Origin: Flavobacterium fontis
Lineage (GTDB): Bacteria; Bacteroidota; Bacteroidia; Flavobacteriales; Flavobacteriaceae
Direction of reading: 5' to 3'
DNA length: 64,000 bases
Assembly: GCF_900129405.1 (NCBI RefSeq)
Contig: NZ_FQVQ01000002.1
Location: forward strand, 186,001 to 250,000
Part shown: piece after piece, positions 24,981 through 34,311 of the stretch
Layout of the letters: every line of letters begins with the position of its first letter
Position numbering within the stretch: position 1 is the stretch's first letter
Translations under genes and position numbers: made by a program
The notes under the pieces: generated by a model
What the model saw: the letters and a program-made list of their open reading frames with translations, nothing else
Database searches by the model: none
Told to the model about the DNA's origin: nothing

Positions 24981-25975
24981 TTTAAATAATAATTAGCGTC
25001 AATCAAACGGTTGCCCATAGCATCGTGCACGGCATAATTGAATCCGCCTTGCACGCAATAGGAACCATAATTTCCTTGTTTATCAAGGGCAATGAAACCC
25101 ACCTGAATATCTTTGAGATTCTTTTTACGGATTTGGGTCAGTTTCACAATGCGCATCACGGCTTCTTCACAAGCTTGCTGCGGCGACTTCCCTTGGCGCA
25201 TGAGTTCGACCACCAAATGACATCCGGCAATACGAATTACTTCTTCGCCATGACCAGTAGCTGTTGCGGCGCCAATTTCGTTGTCGACATAGAGTCCGGC
25301 ACCAATAATCGGCGAATCCCCTACTCTACCGTGCATTTTATAGGCCATACCACTCGTGGTACAAGCGCCCGACAGATTTCCAGTTGCATCAAGAGCAATC
25401 ATGCCAATGGTATCGTGGTTTTCGATATTGACTTTGGGTTGGTATTGACTCGTTTTCAGCCATTCTTTCCATTCTTTTTCGGAAGCTTCTACCAACAAAT
25501 TCTCCTTTTTAAATCCTTGCGACAAGGCAAAATCGAGTGCACCTTGTCCGACCAACATCACATGCGGTGTTTTTTCCATAACGGCACGTGCCACGGATAT
25601 AGGGTGCTTGATATGTTCGAGACAGGCTACCGAACCAATATTGGATAATTCGTCCATGATACAAGCGTCAAGGGTAACTTTACCATCGCGATCAGGACGC
25701 CCGCCGTAGCCTACACTGCGCTCGTTGGGGTCTCCCTCAGGAATACGAACCCCCGCTTCTACCGCATCGAGAGCACGGCCTTTTTTGGATAAAATTGACC
25801 AAGCGGCTTCATTGGCTTGCAATCCGAAATTCCATGTAGACAAGACAATTGGTTTTGTCCCTTCGCGTGTAGAAACATCGCCCATTTGGACGGCTTTTGA
25901 GGTCCAAGAAGTGAGGGACAATCCTACGGTTCCGATGGCAGCAGATTTTAAAAATTTACGACGGGTATTTTCCAT
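24977..25975 (-). CDS. N4-(beta-N-acetylglucosaminyl)-L-asparaginase (glycosylasparaginase)
   Basis: A 332-residue Ntn-hydrolase precursor. The N-terminus carries a twin-arginine signal (NTRRKFLK, then a hydrophobic stretch), so it should be exported folded. Autocleavage is expected before about T189 in NHDTIGMIALD, making alpha and beta subunits; GRVGDSPIIGAGLY and ATGHGEEVIR, both substrate-site segments, follow. The enzyme splits GlcNAc from asparagine, the last step of N-glycan removal, and the best studied bacterial example is from Elizabethkingia (Flavobacterium) meningoseptica. One base separates it from the upstream GH20 gene and it overlaps cutC by 4 bp, so the four genes are one operon. 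Confidence 0.94.
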   Translation of the reverse strand: MENTRRKFLKSAAIGTVGLSLTSWTSKAVQMGDVSTREGTKPIVLSTWNFGLQANEAAWSILSKKGRALDAVEAGVRIPEGDPNERSVGYGGRPDRDGKVTLDACIMDELSNIGSVACLEHIKHPISVARAVMEKTPHVMLVGQGALDFALSQGFKKENLLVEASEKEWKEWLKTSQYQPKVNIENHDTIGMIALDATGNLSGACTTSGMAYKMHGRVGDSPIIGAGLYVDNEIGAATATGHGEEVIRIAGCHLVVELMRQGKSPQQACEEAVMRIVKLTQIRKKNLKDIQVGFIALDKQGNYGSYCVQGGFNYAVHDAMGNRLIDANYYLK

Positions 25976-25976
25976 A

Positions 25977-28241
25977 TTATTCTACGATTAATTCATCCAC
26001 AAACAGCCACGATCCGTTTCCAGCGCCGGGCATACCTTCTTGAATTTTACCCTTATTTTTAGCCGTAACTTTAATGAATTGGGCTTTTACTTTTTTTCCT
26101 TTCCAATCAATAGTTCCTTTGGCTTGTTGAATCTCCGATTGGGAAAAAGTTTGGATTGTTTCGAATTTAATACCATCGGTAGACACTTCAAAAACAACTT
26201 CTTTGGGGAAATAAATCCAACTTGACGGACTTTCTAAGGTTCCCAAATTAAGATGTGAAATGGATTGTTTTTTTCCCAAATCAAGGAGAGCGACCAAGTC
26301 GTTACCCCAGAATCCCAACCAATCGCGACCAAATTTTTGAGGATCGCCTTTGACTCCATTGACCAAAGCAAAGGCACCCCCTATATTATAGCGTTTATCG
26401 GGCTGGTTTTGTAAATGGACCAAACAACTGGTGGCTTTATGAATCGTAAACGCTTGCTCAGAAAGCGCACTTTTTTGCATTTCATTTTCAAAATAGGCCG
26501 CTTTTACCGTTTGCGATTGTTGTATCGTTAACGCGGAAGAAAAAGCAGGCGATTGTGCAGTGGGCTGACTCCCATCCAAGGTATAATGAATATTCGCTGG
26601 ATTTTGGTTGGATTTCAACACGTACATTACGCCATTTACGCCCCCGGGATTGGGCATGACCTCCGCAGTAATTTCGAAAACGGCTTTGCTAAAGTTGATT
26701 TTTTTGGCTTCCCAATCTTTAAAATGTTGGGTCACACGGTTAAAATAATTGGAATAGTTATTGGGATTTGCCGTTCCCCATAACACTTCAGAAAGTGCAG
26801 TCATTCGGGGGAAAATCATGTATTCAACCTGTTCAAAAGTAGGGATGTATTCGGTCCAAACATTGGCTTGTGCCCCGAGAATATATGTAGCTTCTTCCGA
26901 AGTGAGTTCGCTAGGAATGGGTTGGTAGCTGTATACTTTTTCCAAGGGCGTATAGCCACCAATCGCTAGGGGTTCATTTTTGGGTTCCCCCTGATAATGA
27001 TCAAAATAACAATGTGAGCCTGGCGTCATCACCACTTGATGTTTTTGTTGTGCCGCTGCGATTCCGCCTTCCGTACCGCGCCAACTCATTACGGCGGCAT
27101 TGGGTGCCAATCCACCTTCGAGAATTTCATCCCAACCGATGATTTTTTTGCCTTTACTATTGACAAATTTTTCAATGCGTTGGATAAAATAACTTTGCAA
27201 TTCATGCTCGTCTTTTAGGTTATTATCCTTCATGCGTTTTTGGCAATTGGGACAAGCTTTCCAACGGGTTTTGGGACATTCATCGCCCCCAATATGGATG
27301 TATTGCCCCGGAAATAAGGCCATCACTTCGGTAAGCACGTCTTGTAAAAAGGTGAAGGTTTCTTCTTTGGGACAAAACACATCCTCCAAAACACCCCATT
27401 CTTTGGCCACTTCAAACGGTCCGCCCGTACAAGAAAACTGGGGATAAGCCGCCAATGCCGCTCGTGCGTGGCCCGGCATTTCGATTTCGGGCACTACGGT
27501 GATATGACGAATACGAGCATAATTGACTACCTCACGAATTTCCTCTTGGGTGTAAAAACCACCGTACCTATCGGTATTAAATTTTTGTTCATTGTAATGC
27601 CCTACCATCGACCCGTTGCGCCAAGCGCCTTCTTCGGTGAGTTTAGGGTATTTGTTGATTTCAATGCGCCAACCTTGATCGTCGGTAAGATGCCAATGAA
27701 AGGTATTGTACTTGTATGCCGCGAGGTAATCGATGTATTTAAAAATGGCTTCTTTCGGGAAAAAGTGACGACTTACATCGAGGTGCATACCGCGCCATTT
27801 GAATCGAGGAGCATCTTTAATGATCCCACAAGGCAACTTCAATTGATTTTTAGGAACCCCGAGAAGCAATTGGGTTAATGTTTGAAAACCATATTGAACT
27901 CCCGTATAATCGCTTGCCTTCAAGAAAACCACTTTGGGATTAATTTCCAAAACATAGGCTTCGGGGGCGATACTAGTTTCTAGTTGAACCACAATGGCAT
28001 TCTCAACGACTCCCGCCTTGTTTGAAATGTAAAGGGCTTTTTTTCGTGCGCGAACCTCGTTGATAAAAACTTCAGCTTCGGCATCCATTTCTAGGGGAGC
28101 GGTGAGGATAATTGTTTCATCAATGGTAAAAAAACCCTCTTGGAACGCGGCAAATTGGGGTTGGGGAATCAGGGGATACTCTTGTTGCGCCCACATCCAT
28201 GTGGAACATAGTAGAAAAAAAAGAGAGAGCTTACGATACAT
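25977..28241 (-). CDS. GH20 beta-N-acetylhexosaminidase
   Basis: A 754-residue exported enzyme (signal MYRKLSLFFLLCSTWMWAQ). Residues about 20-140 form the GH20b domain, then a catalytic TIM barrel with RGMHLDVSRHFFP, HWHLTDDQGWRIEI, EIEMPGHARA and the catalytic pair about D320-E321 in HIGGDECPK. The C-terminal 230 residues hold a chitobiase-like sandwich (IHYTLDGSQPT) and a discoidin/F5-8 type domain that probably binds carbohydrate. It removes terminal beta-GlcNAc or GalNAc. First gene of the operon leading into glycosylasparaginase, cutC and beta-mannosidase; the set fits stepwise removal of the N-glycan core. Confidence 0.94.
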   Translation of the reverse strand: MYRKLSLFFLLCSTWMWAQQEYPLIPQPQFAAFQEGFFTIDETIILTAPLEMDAEAEVFINEVRARKKALYISNKAGVVENAIVVQLETSIAPEAYVLEINPKVVFLKASDYTGVQYGFQTLTQLLLGVPKNQLKLPCGIIKDAPRFKWRGMHLDVSRHFFPKEAIFKYIDYLAAYKYNTFHWHLTDDQGWRIEINKYPKLTEEGAWRNGSMVGHYNEQKFNTDRYGGFYTQEEIREVVNYARIRHITVVPEIEMPGHARAALAAYPQFSCTGGPFEVAKEWGVLEDVFCPKEETFTFLQDVLTEVMALFPGQYIHIGGDECPKTRWKACPNCQKRMKDNNLKDEHELQSYFIQRIEKFVNSKGKKIIGWDEILEGGLAPNAAVMSWRGTEGGIAAAQQKHQVVMTPGSHCYFDHYQGEPKNEPLAIGGYTPLEKVYSYQPIPSELTSEEATYILGAQANVWTEYIPTFEQVEYMIFPRMTALSEVLWGTANPNNYSNYFNRVTQHFKDWEAKKINFSKAVFEITAEVMPNPGGVNGVMYVLKSNQNPANIHYTLDGSQPTAQSPAFSSALTIQQSQTVKAAYFENEMQKSALSEQAFTIHKATSCLVHLQNQPDKRYNIGGAFALVNGVKGDPQKFGRDWLGFWGNDLVALLDLGKKQSISHLNLGTLESPSSWIYFPKEVVFEVSTDGIKFETIQTFSQSEIQQAKGTIDWKGKKVKAQFIKVTAKNKGKIQEGMPGAGNGSWLFVDELIVE

Positions 28242-28265
28242 TCCTTAACTTGTTTGAGGTAAATA

Positions 28266-28294
28266 TAAAAAAAAAGCCCCACCGAAGTGAGGCT
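28266..28294 (-). terminator. Terminator of hppA
   Basis: On the minus strand AGCCTCAC, loop TTCG, GTGGGGCT (one G-U pair) is followed by a run of nine T. It begins 18 bp after the hppA stop codon. Confidence 0.88.
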
Positions 28295-28312
28295 TATGAT
28301 TTATAGAGCAGA

Positions 28313-30748
28313 TTATTTTTTATCTCCCTCTGCGCAACATCCAGCAGCGTCTTTGGAAGCTATAAATTTTCCGTCTTTATCGTAATGTGATAAACATTTT
28401 TCTTTTTCTTCAGGAGAGCACCCTAACGAATCGCACATTTTGGCACATTCCTCTTTGGTCATGGTGGCACATTTGCTCATGTCGCATTTTTCAACCATTG
28501 TCGCATTTTGTTTTTTACAAGCTGCGACACAAGACGCTTTATCGGCACACATTTCTTTGGATGCACAAGCTTTTTTGTCGGTTGTTGCATGGCCATCACT
28601 TAAAATTGGCGCGATAACCAAACCAACTAAACACGTTAATTTGATCAAAATGTTCATTGATGGACCAGAAGTATCTTTGAATGGATCACCCACAGTATCC
28701 CCAGTTACGGCAGCTTTGTGCGCATCTGAACCTTTGTAGGTCATTTCTCCATTGATCACCACTCCTGCTTCAAAAGACTTTTTAGCATTGTCCCAAGCAC
28801 CACCGGCATTGTTTTGGAAGATAGCCCAAAGCACACCAGAAACACAAACACCTGCCATATATCCTCCAAGCGCTTCAGGTCCCATCAATAACCCCAAAAT
28901 AATAGGAGTAATGATGGTAATTGCACCGGGCAACATCATTTCACGTAATGCTGCTTTGGTAGAAATATCCACACATTTGCCGTACTCTGGCTTTCCTGTT
29001 CCTTCCATAATACCTGGAATTTCACGGAATTGACGACGAACTTCTTGTACCATATCCATAGCGGCTTTTCCAACGGATTGCATCGCTAAGGCAGAGAAAA
29101 CTACAGGAATCATTCCTCCAATAAACAAGGCGGCTAAAACATCCGCTTTGAAAATGTTAATCCCGTCGATACCTGTAAATGTTACATAGGCTGCAAACAA
29201 GGCTAAAGCCGTTAATGCCGCAGAAGCAATTGCAAAACCTTTTCCTACGGCTGCTGTCGTATTTCCTACCGAGTCTAACACGTCGGTACGTTGACGTACT
29301 TCTTTGGGTAATTCACTCATCTCAGCCACCCCTCCTGCATTGTCTGCAATGGGTCCGAAAGCATCGATTGCCAACTGCATTGCTGTAGTAGCCATCATGG
29401 CTGAAGCTGCTATCGCCACCCCGTAGAAACCAGCTAAAAAGTAAGCTCCCCAAATTGCCGCAGCAAAAAGAATCACCGAACCAAAGGTTGATTTCATCCC
29501 CGTGGCTAGACCTGCAATAATGTTGGTCGCTGCGCCTGTTGACGAATTTTGTACAATATTTAAAACGGGTTTTTTACCTAAAGCGGTGAAGTATTCTGTA
29601 ATAGCAGAGATCAATAACCCTACGGCTAACCCTACTAGTGTTGCATAAAATACATTAATTCGAGCAACTTCTTTCATGCCTTCGCCGAAGAAATTCATGC
29701 TAATTTTTTCAGGCAACATTTCACCAATTAAAAACCAACAGGCTACCACCGTTAAGGCAAGAGAAATATAGTTTCCTAAGTTCAAAGCGCCTTGAACTTC
29801 AGCTTCTTTGGCTTCGTTATTTTTGATTTTTACAAAAAATGTTCCGATGATAGAGGCTAAGATTCCGATACCTGCGATTGCTAAAGGTAACAAGATAGGC
29901 CCCATGTTTCCGAAAGCATCGGTAAATTGAGTCCCGTTGGCCTCTGTCATATCTTTAATGATATAGTTTCCTAACACCATAGAAGCCAAAACAGTAGCTA
30001 CATACGAACCAAACAAATCGGCCCCCATACCGGCTACGTCGCCCACGTTATCGCCCACGTTATCTGCAATTGTTGCAGGGTTACGTGGATCGTCCTCTGG
30101 AATACCAGCTTCCACTTTTCCTACTAAGTCGGCTCCTACGTCGGCTGCTTTTGTATAAATTCCTCCTCCTACACGAGCGAAAAGTGCAATCGATTCAGCG
30201 CCTAAGGAGAACCCCGCAAGCGTTTCCAACACCATAGACATGTTGTCGTAGAAGGATTTCCCTTCGGTGCCCATGAATTGGTTTAAGAAAAGTAAAAAGA
30301 AAATACTCAATCCTAGTACTGCTAGACCCGCTACTCCCAACCCCATGACAGTACCTCCAGAGAAAGAAACTTTCAACGCCTGAGGCAAACTTGTTTTAGC
30401 GGCTTGAGTCGTACGTACATTAGATTTTGTGGCGATACGCATCCCGATGTTACCTGCAAGTGCTGAAAAGATAGCTCCAAAAATGAAAGCAACCACAATC
30501 ATCCAATGCGAAACTCCTGAAATTTGCGACACAGCAAACAAGGCTCCAGAAGCAATTACTACGAAAATGGCCAAAATTCGGTATTCTGCTTTTAGGAAGG
30601 CCATCGCACCTTCTTGAATACTTTTGGCAATTCCTTGCATTCGTTCGTCACCCGCATCCTGCTTATTAATCCATGCGGCTTTAATCCCCATGAACAGCAA
30701 TCCTAAAACTGCCATTGCAATGGGCAGATAGATATACATTTTCTCCAT
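28313..30748 (-). CDS. hppA: K+-stimulated membrane pyrophosphatase (ion pump) with Cys-rich C-terminal tail
   Basis: An 811-residue polytopic protein of the membrane pyrophosphatase family. The substrate motif [21 protein letters not shown] and the long [19 protein letters not shown] are intact. The residue after GNTT is Ala ([11 protein letters not shown]), the K+-dependent class, and the Glu in [14 protein letters not shown] fits sodium pumps. It uses pyrophosphate hydrolysis to export Na+ and/or H+. The usual protein ends near residue 719; here 92 more residues follow the last helix with 12 cysteines, many Lys/Asp/Glu, ending [10 protein letters not shown]. Family topology places this tail outside the cytoplasm. 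A soluble pyrophosphatase gene lies 241 bp upstream on the same strand. Confidence 0.93.
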   Translation of the reverse strand: MEKMYIYLPIAMAVLGLLFMGIKAAWINKQDAGDERMQGIAKSIQEGAMAFLKAEYRILAIFVVIASGALFAVSQISGVSHWMIVVAFIFGAIFSALAGNIGMRIATKSNVRTTQAAKTSLPQALKVSFSGGTVMGLGVAGLAVLGLSIFFLLFLNQFMGTEGKSFYDNMSMVLETLAGFSLGAESIALFARVGGGIYTKAADVGADLVGKVEAGIPEDDPRNPATIADNVGDNVGDVAGMGADLFGSYVATVLASMVLGNYIIKDMTEANGTQFTDAFGNMGPILLPLAIAGIGILASIIGTFFVKIKNNEAKEAEVQGALNLGNYISLALTVVACWFLIGEMLPEKISMNFFGEGMKEVARINVFYATLVGLAVGLLISAITEYFTALGKKPVLNIVQNSSTGAATNIIAGLATGMKSTFGSVILFAAAIWGAYFLAGFYGVAIAASAMMATTAMQLAIDAFGPIADNAGGVAEMSELPKEVRQRTDVLDSVGNTTAAVGKGFAIASAALTALALFAAYVTFTGIDGINIFKADVLAALFIGGMIPVVFSALAMQSVGKAAMDMVQEVRRQFREIPGIMEGTGKPEYGKCVDISTKAALREMMLPGAITIITPIILGLLMGPEALGGYMAGVCVSGVLWAIFQNNAGGAWDNAKKSFEAGVVINGEMTYKGSDAHKAAVTGDTVGDPFKDTSGPSMNILIKLTCLVGLVIAPILSDGHATTDKKACASKEMCADKASCVAACKKQNATMVEKCDMSKCATMTKEECAKMCDSLGCSPEEKEKCLSHYDKDGKFIASKDAAGCCAEGDKK

Positions 30749-30944
30749 AAAATTGGTTAGTTAGTTAATTTTAAATTTGAAATCGAGCAAAAATAAAGAA
30801 AAATAAATTCTGAGATTATGAATTTTGCCTTTTTGTTATTTATTTTCAAGAAAAGCGGCACATTCTTTTTTGGGAAACTCAAATTTTCGACAGCCTTGTA
30901 AGCAAATCGTTAATTCGTCATTAATTTATTGCTTTTATGATGTC

Positions 30945-30980
30945 AAAAAAAAAGAGCTGCCTTCATGTCAACTCTCTTTT
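30945..30980 (-). terminator. Probable terminator of ppa
   Basis: On the minus strand AAAGAG (30979-30974) can pair with CTCTTT (30956-30951) across a long loop that may itself fold, followed by a run of T. Nine bases after the ppa stop codon. The stem is short, so this is a weaker call than the neighbours. Confidence 0.55.
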
Positions 30981-30989
30981 TACTTATGT

Positions 30990-31520
30990 TTATTTGATAC
31001 TAAACAATCCTTGGGGACGATTTTCAATAGCCGCAAAACGATCGACACATTGTTGGATAATTTCACGGGCTTCCGTTACATTCCCCCACCCGTGTACATC
31101 CACTTTTTTATTCTCCAAATCTTTATAGACTTCAAAAAAATGTTCGATTTCCTTAAGCATGTGAGGATTGACGTCGCTTAAGTCATTCAATTTGTTCCAA
31201 ACGGGATCAGAAACGGGTACACAAATAACTTTTTCATCGGGTCCTTTATCGTCGGCCATGTGGAAAACTCCGATGGGTTTTACCTCCATGACACACATGG
31301 GAAAAGTAGGCTCGGTAACCAATACCAATACATCCAGTGGATCGCCATCCAAGGCTAAGGTTTCGGGAATAAATCCGTAATCGGCAGGATACATCATGGA
31401 GGAGAACAACATACGGTCGTAGCGAATTTTCTTTAATTCAAAATCGTACTCGTATTTGTTGCGACTTCCTTTGGGGATTTCAATTAAAACATCAAATGTA
31501 TTTTTATGATCTGCAGTCAT
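30990..31520 (-). CDS. ppa: Soluble inorganic pyrophosphatase (family I)
   Basis: A 176-residue family I pyrophosphatase: IEIPKGSRNKYEYD with active-site Lys/Glu/Arg near residues 15-26, MMYPADYGFIPET, and the metal-binding DGDPLDVLVLV (about residues 58-68), then DDKGPDEKV and the C-terminal WGNVTEAREII. It hydrolyses pyrophosphate in the cytoplasm. It is upstream of the membrane pyrophosphatase gene, with a probable terminator between them. Having both means the cell can either waste pyrophosphate energy as heat or capture it as an ion gradient, and the linkage suggests coordinated expression. Confidence 0.95.
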   Translation of the reverse strand: MTADHKNTFDVLIEIPKGSRNKYEYDFELKKIRYDRMLFSSMMYPADYGFIPETLALDGDPLDVLVLVTEPTFPMCVMEVKPIGVFHMADDKGPDEKVICVPVSDPVWNKLNDLSDVNPHMLKEIEHFFEVYKDLENKKVDVHGWGNVTEAREIIQQCVDRFAAIENRPQGLFSIK

Positions 31521-31699
31521 TTCTTTAGCTTTTTAGAGGGGGCAAATTTACAGCCTGAAATAGGTTTTCACCAAACACTTTTCCCCAAAAATAAAGGGCT
31601 GCACACGTATTTATGAATCCGAAATTTATTTAACCTAAAAAATAAACGATGTGCTTTTTTCTGGTAAATTTTTTGTCAAATTAACAGCATTTAGAAGCC

Positions 31700-31736
31700 A
31701 AAAAAAAACCGAAATCAAAAGAAATGATCTCGGTTA
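31700..31736 (-). terminator. Terminator of the DUF5686 gene
   Basis: Minus strand: AACCGAGATCA, short loop, TTGATTTCGGTT (G-U pairs allowed), then nine T. Located 24 bp after the stop codon. Confidence 0.85.
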
Positions 31737-31759
31737 ATTAGACTGAAAATTAGGTTTGT

Positions 31760-34243
31760 TTAAAAATAGAATCCAAACTCTCCTTTAATCGTAAAATTGC
31801 TGGTTCCGGGTACATCGCGGTAATTGCCTCGCCAACAAGCATCAATTCGAAATACTTTAAAGATATTACCAATCCCCACACTGTATTCCCAATATGGCGT
31901 AGTGGGTGCTTTGTAAACCAACCCTGAGGCATTTAAGAGTCGGTTTTCTTCCGAAAAATCGCCATAAGCCCCTCGAATTCCAATAATTTCACGCCAATTC
32001 AACTTGCGCAACATCGGGATACGTGAGAACAAGCGCCCTTGAAAATTATGATCCCATTGTAAGGTAAGGTATCGGTCGGAAACAAACTCGTAAAAATTAA
32101 GGTTACTAAACGTGTTCCCGATAATAAAATAGGTTTGGTTACCAGGCACGATACTCATCAATCCCAGGGGTACTTTCCCAAACGTTTTCCCCATTTCAAG
32201 GGTTAAATTGGTGCGACCCAAGGGTCCGATGATAATGGGTTGTTTGTAATACAACTGAACTTTGGTATAGTCAAAATCACTATTTAAAAACCCTTTAATC
32301 CCTTGACTAAACTTGGCGAATACCCGACTGTAAGGATTGTCAACCGAAAGGCGCTCAACCCCATACCCTACTGTTTTTCGTCCAGGGGTATATTCAACTT
32401 GAAAATGGGCTTCTGCCTGACGCAAGTCGCCTCGAGTTTGGGTTCGGGCATCATCGGTAAAATAATCCATAGTGAAAAACTCACGGGAAGCCGACTCAAG
32501 GGTGCGATAGGAAAGTCCGGTTTCGAACACTAAATTTTTAACGGGTTCGATTTCAAGTGCCGTAGTGGTGAGATTGATGTTGGACAGTTTACCATTGGTT
32601 CCCGACATGAAAACCCCTGAGGAAGCAAAACTGCGTCCCAAAACATCATTGGTCGTTGTTAAACTCGCTCCAATTTGCTCGATATCTCGTCGGTTTCCGG
32701 CAGAAATAATCAAGCGATTTTTGGTATTGAGCATCCACTTGGCCGAGATTCCGTATTTGAATTTATTATCATCAAAACCGTAGGCCGTATATCCTTGCAA
32801 ACGCCATTTGTCATTGGGTCCAAAATAGGTTCGACCCCCCGCACGTAAACGAATTCCTTCTACAACATTATACCCGAAGGTGGAGAAAATGGGACCGTAA
32901 TCAAAATTCCCTTTTTGAATGTAACCACTGGCCAAAATGGTGACCAAATTATACATTTGCTTAAACTTCTTGACGGTTTTGAGGGTATCCAACATTTTAT
33001 ACACCCCAATTTCATCTTTATTGAGTTTTTCAAATCGATTTTGCTCCCAAAACGATTCGGGTCGGGTGTATACGGTATTGTCAATAAAGTTAACTTCCTC
33101 CTTATAAAACTTCTCCGGTTTGGGTTGGTTGAACTTATGATTGCGGTACAAGGACGTTCGTTTTCCATACACCCCTTTGGCTTCGTCTTTTTTGGACAAA
33201 GAGAAATCAGACATCATATAATCTCGGGTGAGCAGGAATACTGAATCGTTGACCACATCAAATTCTTGCTCAATATAAATATCCTTAACCCAGTTGATGT
33301 TGGCACTTTTGGAAACCGCCATATTAATGGTTTTGATGGCAAAGGTGGAATCATTTACCCAAAAATCGCCTTTGAAGGTGAGTTCGTTTTTACGACGGGG
33401 ATAAAACACAATGTTGTAGCACCATTTATTGTCGATATAGGCACTGTCGCGCAACACGTAATTATAAACATCGATGCCTGTGGTAGAGATCGGACTTGTA
33501 AAACTCTTGTCAAAAAAGGTCAGGTGGTTGTTGTAAATATTGTAATCATTATACAAATCCTTGATAAAGGTATTGACCCCATCGCCGTTGCTCAAACCTG
33601 AGTTTTTGTTTCCGGTAAGAATTTGTTTCTCCTTACCCATTTTGTTATCGCCATAAACTTGATATACCGATTCGTTGATAAAAATAGGGAGGTATGTTTT
33701 TCCTGTTATTTTGGAGGTATCAACTTTTTTGAAAACAAATTCGAGTCCTTTGAAGATTTTACTCTTCATAAAGTTACTATCGATGGTATTCAGGTCAAAT
33801 TCTACTTTCTCATATTTATCGTAGGCGTATTGCTCAAACATTCGCAAACCGTTTTTCCGTTTTCGCTCCCAAATCTTGCGCAGGATACGCAAGGCGGGAT
33901 TGTTTTTTTTGGACGTTTTTCCCGTGAAAATGACCACTTCATCCAAGATCTGCTCTTCAGTGAGTACAATTTTCATGTTGTAGTTTACAGGCTTCTCCAA
34001 CTCGACATCGCGGGTGGTGTACCCCATGAAAGCCACCACCAAAACGGAATAGGTCTTAGAAGATTCGATATAAAACTTCCCGTTTTCATCACTGACTACC
34101 CCTTCGTTGGACCCCTTAAAGACCACATTGGCGAAAGGAATGGGTTGGTTCTTTTTGTCGATTACCGTGCCACTCACCTTTGTCTGCGCCCATGATAGAC
34201 TGGAAACAGCGCAAAACAAAAAGAAGAGAATTTTTTTAAACAT
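31760..34243 (-). CDS. DUF5686 family outer membrane protein with carboxypeptidase-regulatory-like domain
   Basis: An 827-residue protein with signal peptide (MFKKILFFLFCAVSSLSWAQ), then a carboxypeptidase-regulatory-like sandwich (VSGTVIDKKNQPIPFANVVFKGSNEG is its start, residues 22 onward, with VVAFMGYTTRDVEL), then a DUF5686 region with long charged segments (KTSKKNNPALRILRKIWERK) and a C-terminal barrel ending FTIKGEFGFYF. The final 300 residues have the alternating pattern of outer membrane strands. This Bacteroidetes family is common and its role is unknown. It is monocistronic by terminators on both sides. Confidence 0.83.
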   Translation of the reverse strand: MFKKILFFLFCAVSSLSWAQTKVSGTVIDKKNQPIPFANVVFKGSNEGVVSDENGKFYIESSKTYSVLVVAFMGYTTRDVELEKPVNYNMKIVLTEEQILDEVVIFTGKTSKKNNPALRILRKIWERKRKNGLRMFEQYAYDKYEKVEFDLNTIDSNFMKSKIFKGLEFVFKKVDTSKITGKTYLPIFINESVYQVYGDNKMGKEKQILTGNKNSGLSNGDGVNTFIKDLYNDYNIYNNHLTFFDKSFTSPISTTGIDVYNYVLRDSAYIDNKWCYNIVFYPRRKNELTFKGDFWVNDSTFAIKTINMAVSKSANINWVKDIYIEQEFDVVNDSVFLLTRDYMMSDFSLSKKDEAKGVYGKRTSLYRNHKFNQPKPEKFYKEEVNFIDNTVYTRPESFWEQNRFEKLNKDEIGVYKMLDTLKTVKKFKQMYNLVTILASGYIQKGNFDYGPIFSTFGYNVVEGIRLRAGGRTYFGPNDKWRLQGYTAYGFDDNKFKYGISAKWMLNTKNRLIISAGNRRDIEQIGASLTTTNDVLGRSFASSGVFMSGTNGKLSNINLTTTALEIEPVKNLVFETGLSYRTLESASREFFTMDYFTDDARTQTRGDLRQAEAHFQVEYTPGRKTVGYGVERLSVDNPYSRVFAKFSQGIKGFLNSDFDYTKVQLYYKQPIIIGPLGRTNLTLEMGKTFGKVPLGLMSIVPGNQTYFIIGNTFSNLNFYEFVSDRYLTLQWDHNFQGRLFSRIPMLRKLNWREIIGIRGAYGDFSEENRLLNASGLVYKAPTTPYWEYSVGIGNIFKVFRIDACWRGNYRDVPGTSNFTIKGEFGFYF

Positions 34244-34255
34244 GAATTGAAAATT

Positions 34256-34291
34256 AAAAAAAAAGCCATCTCGGAACTTCCCGAAATGGCT
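34256..34291 (-). terminator. Terminator of pdhB
   Basis: Minus strand: AGCCATTTCGG, loop, CCGAGATGGCT with G-U pairs, then a run of nine T. It starts about 20 bp after the pdhB stop codon and ends 13 bp before the DUF5686 start codon. Confidence 0.85.
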
Positions 34292-34311
34292 TCAAATATA
34301 AGAGAATATCC

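Noticed and set aside
33623..34195. Open frame of 190 codons on the plus strand opposite the DUF5686 gene
   Set aside because: Antisense shadow; the minus-strand protein is conserved over this stretch.
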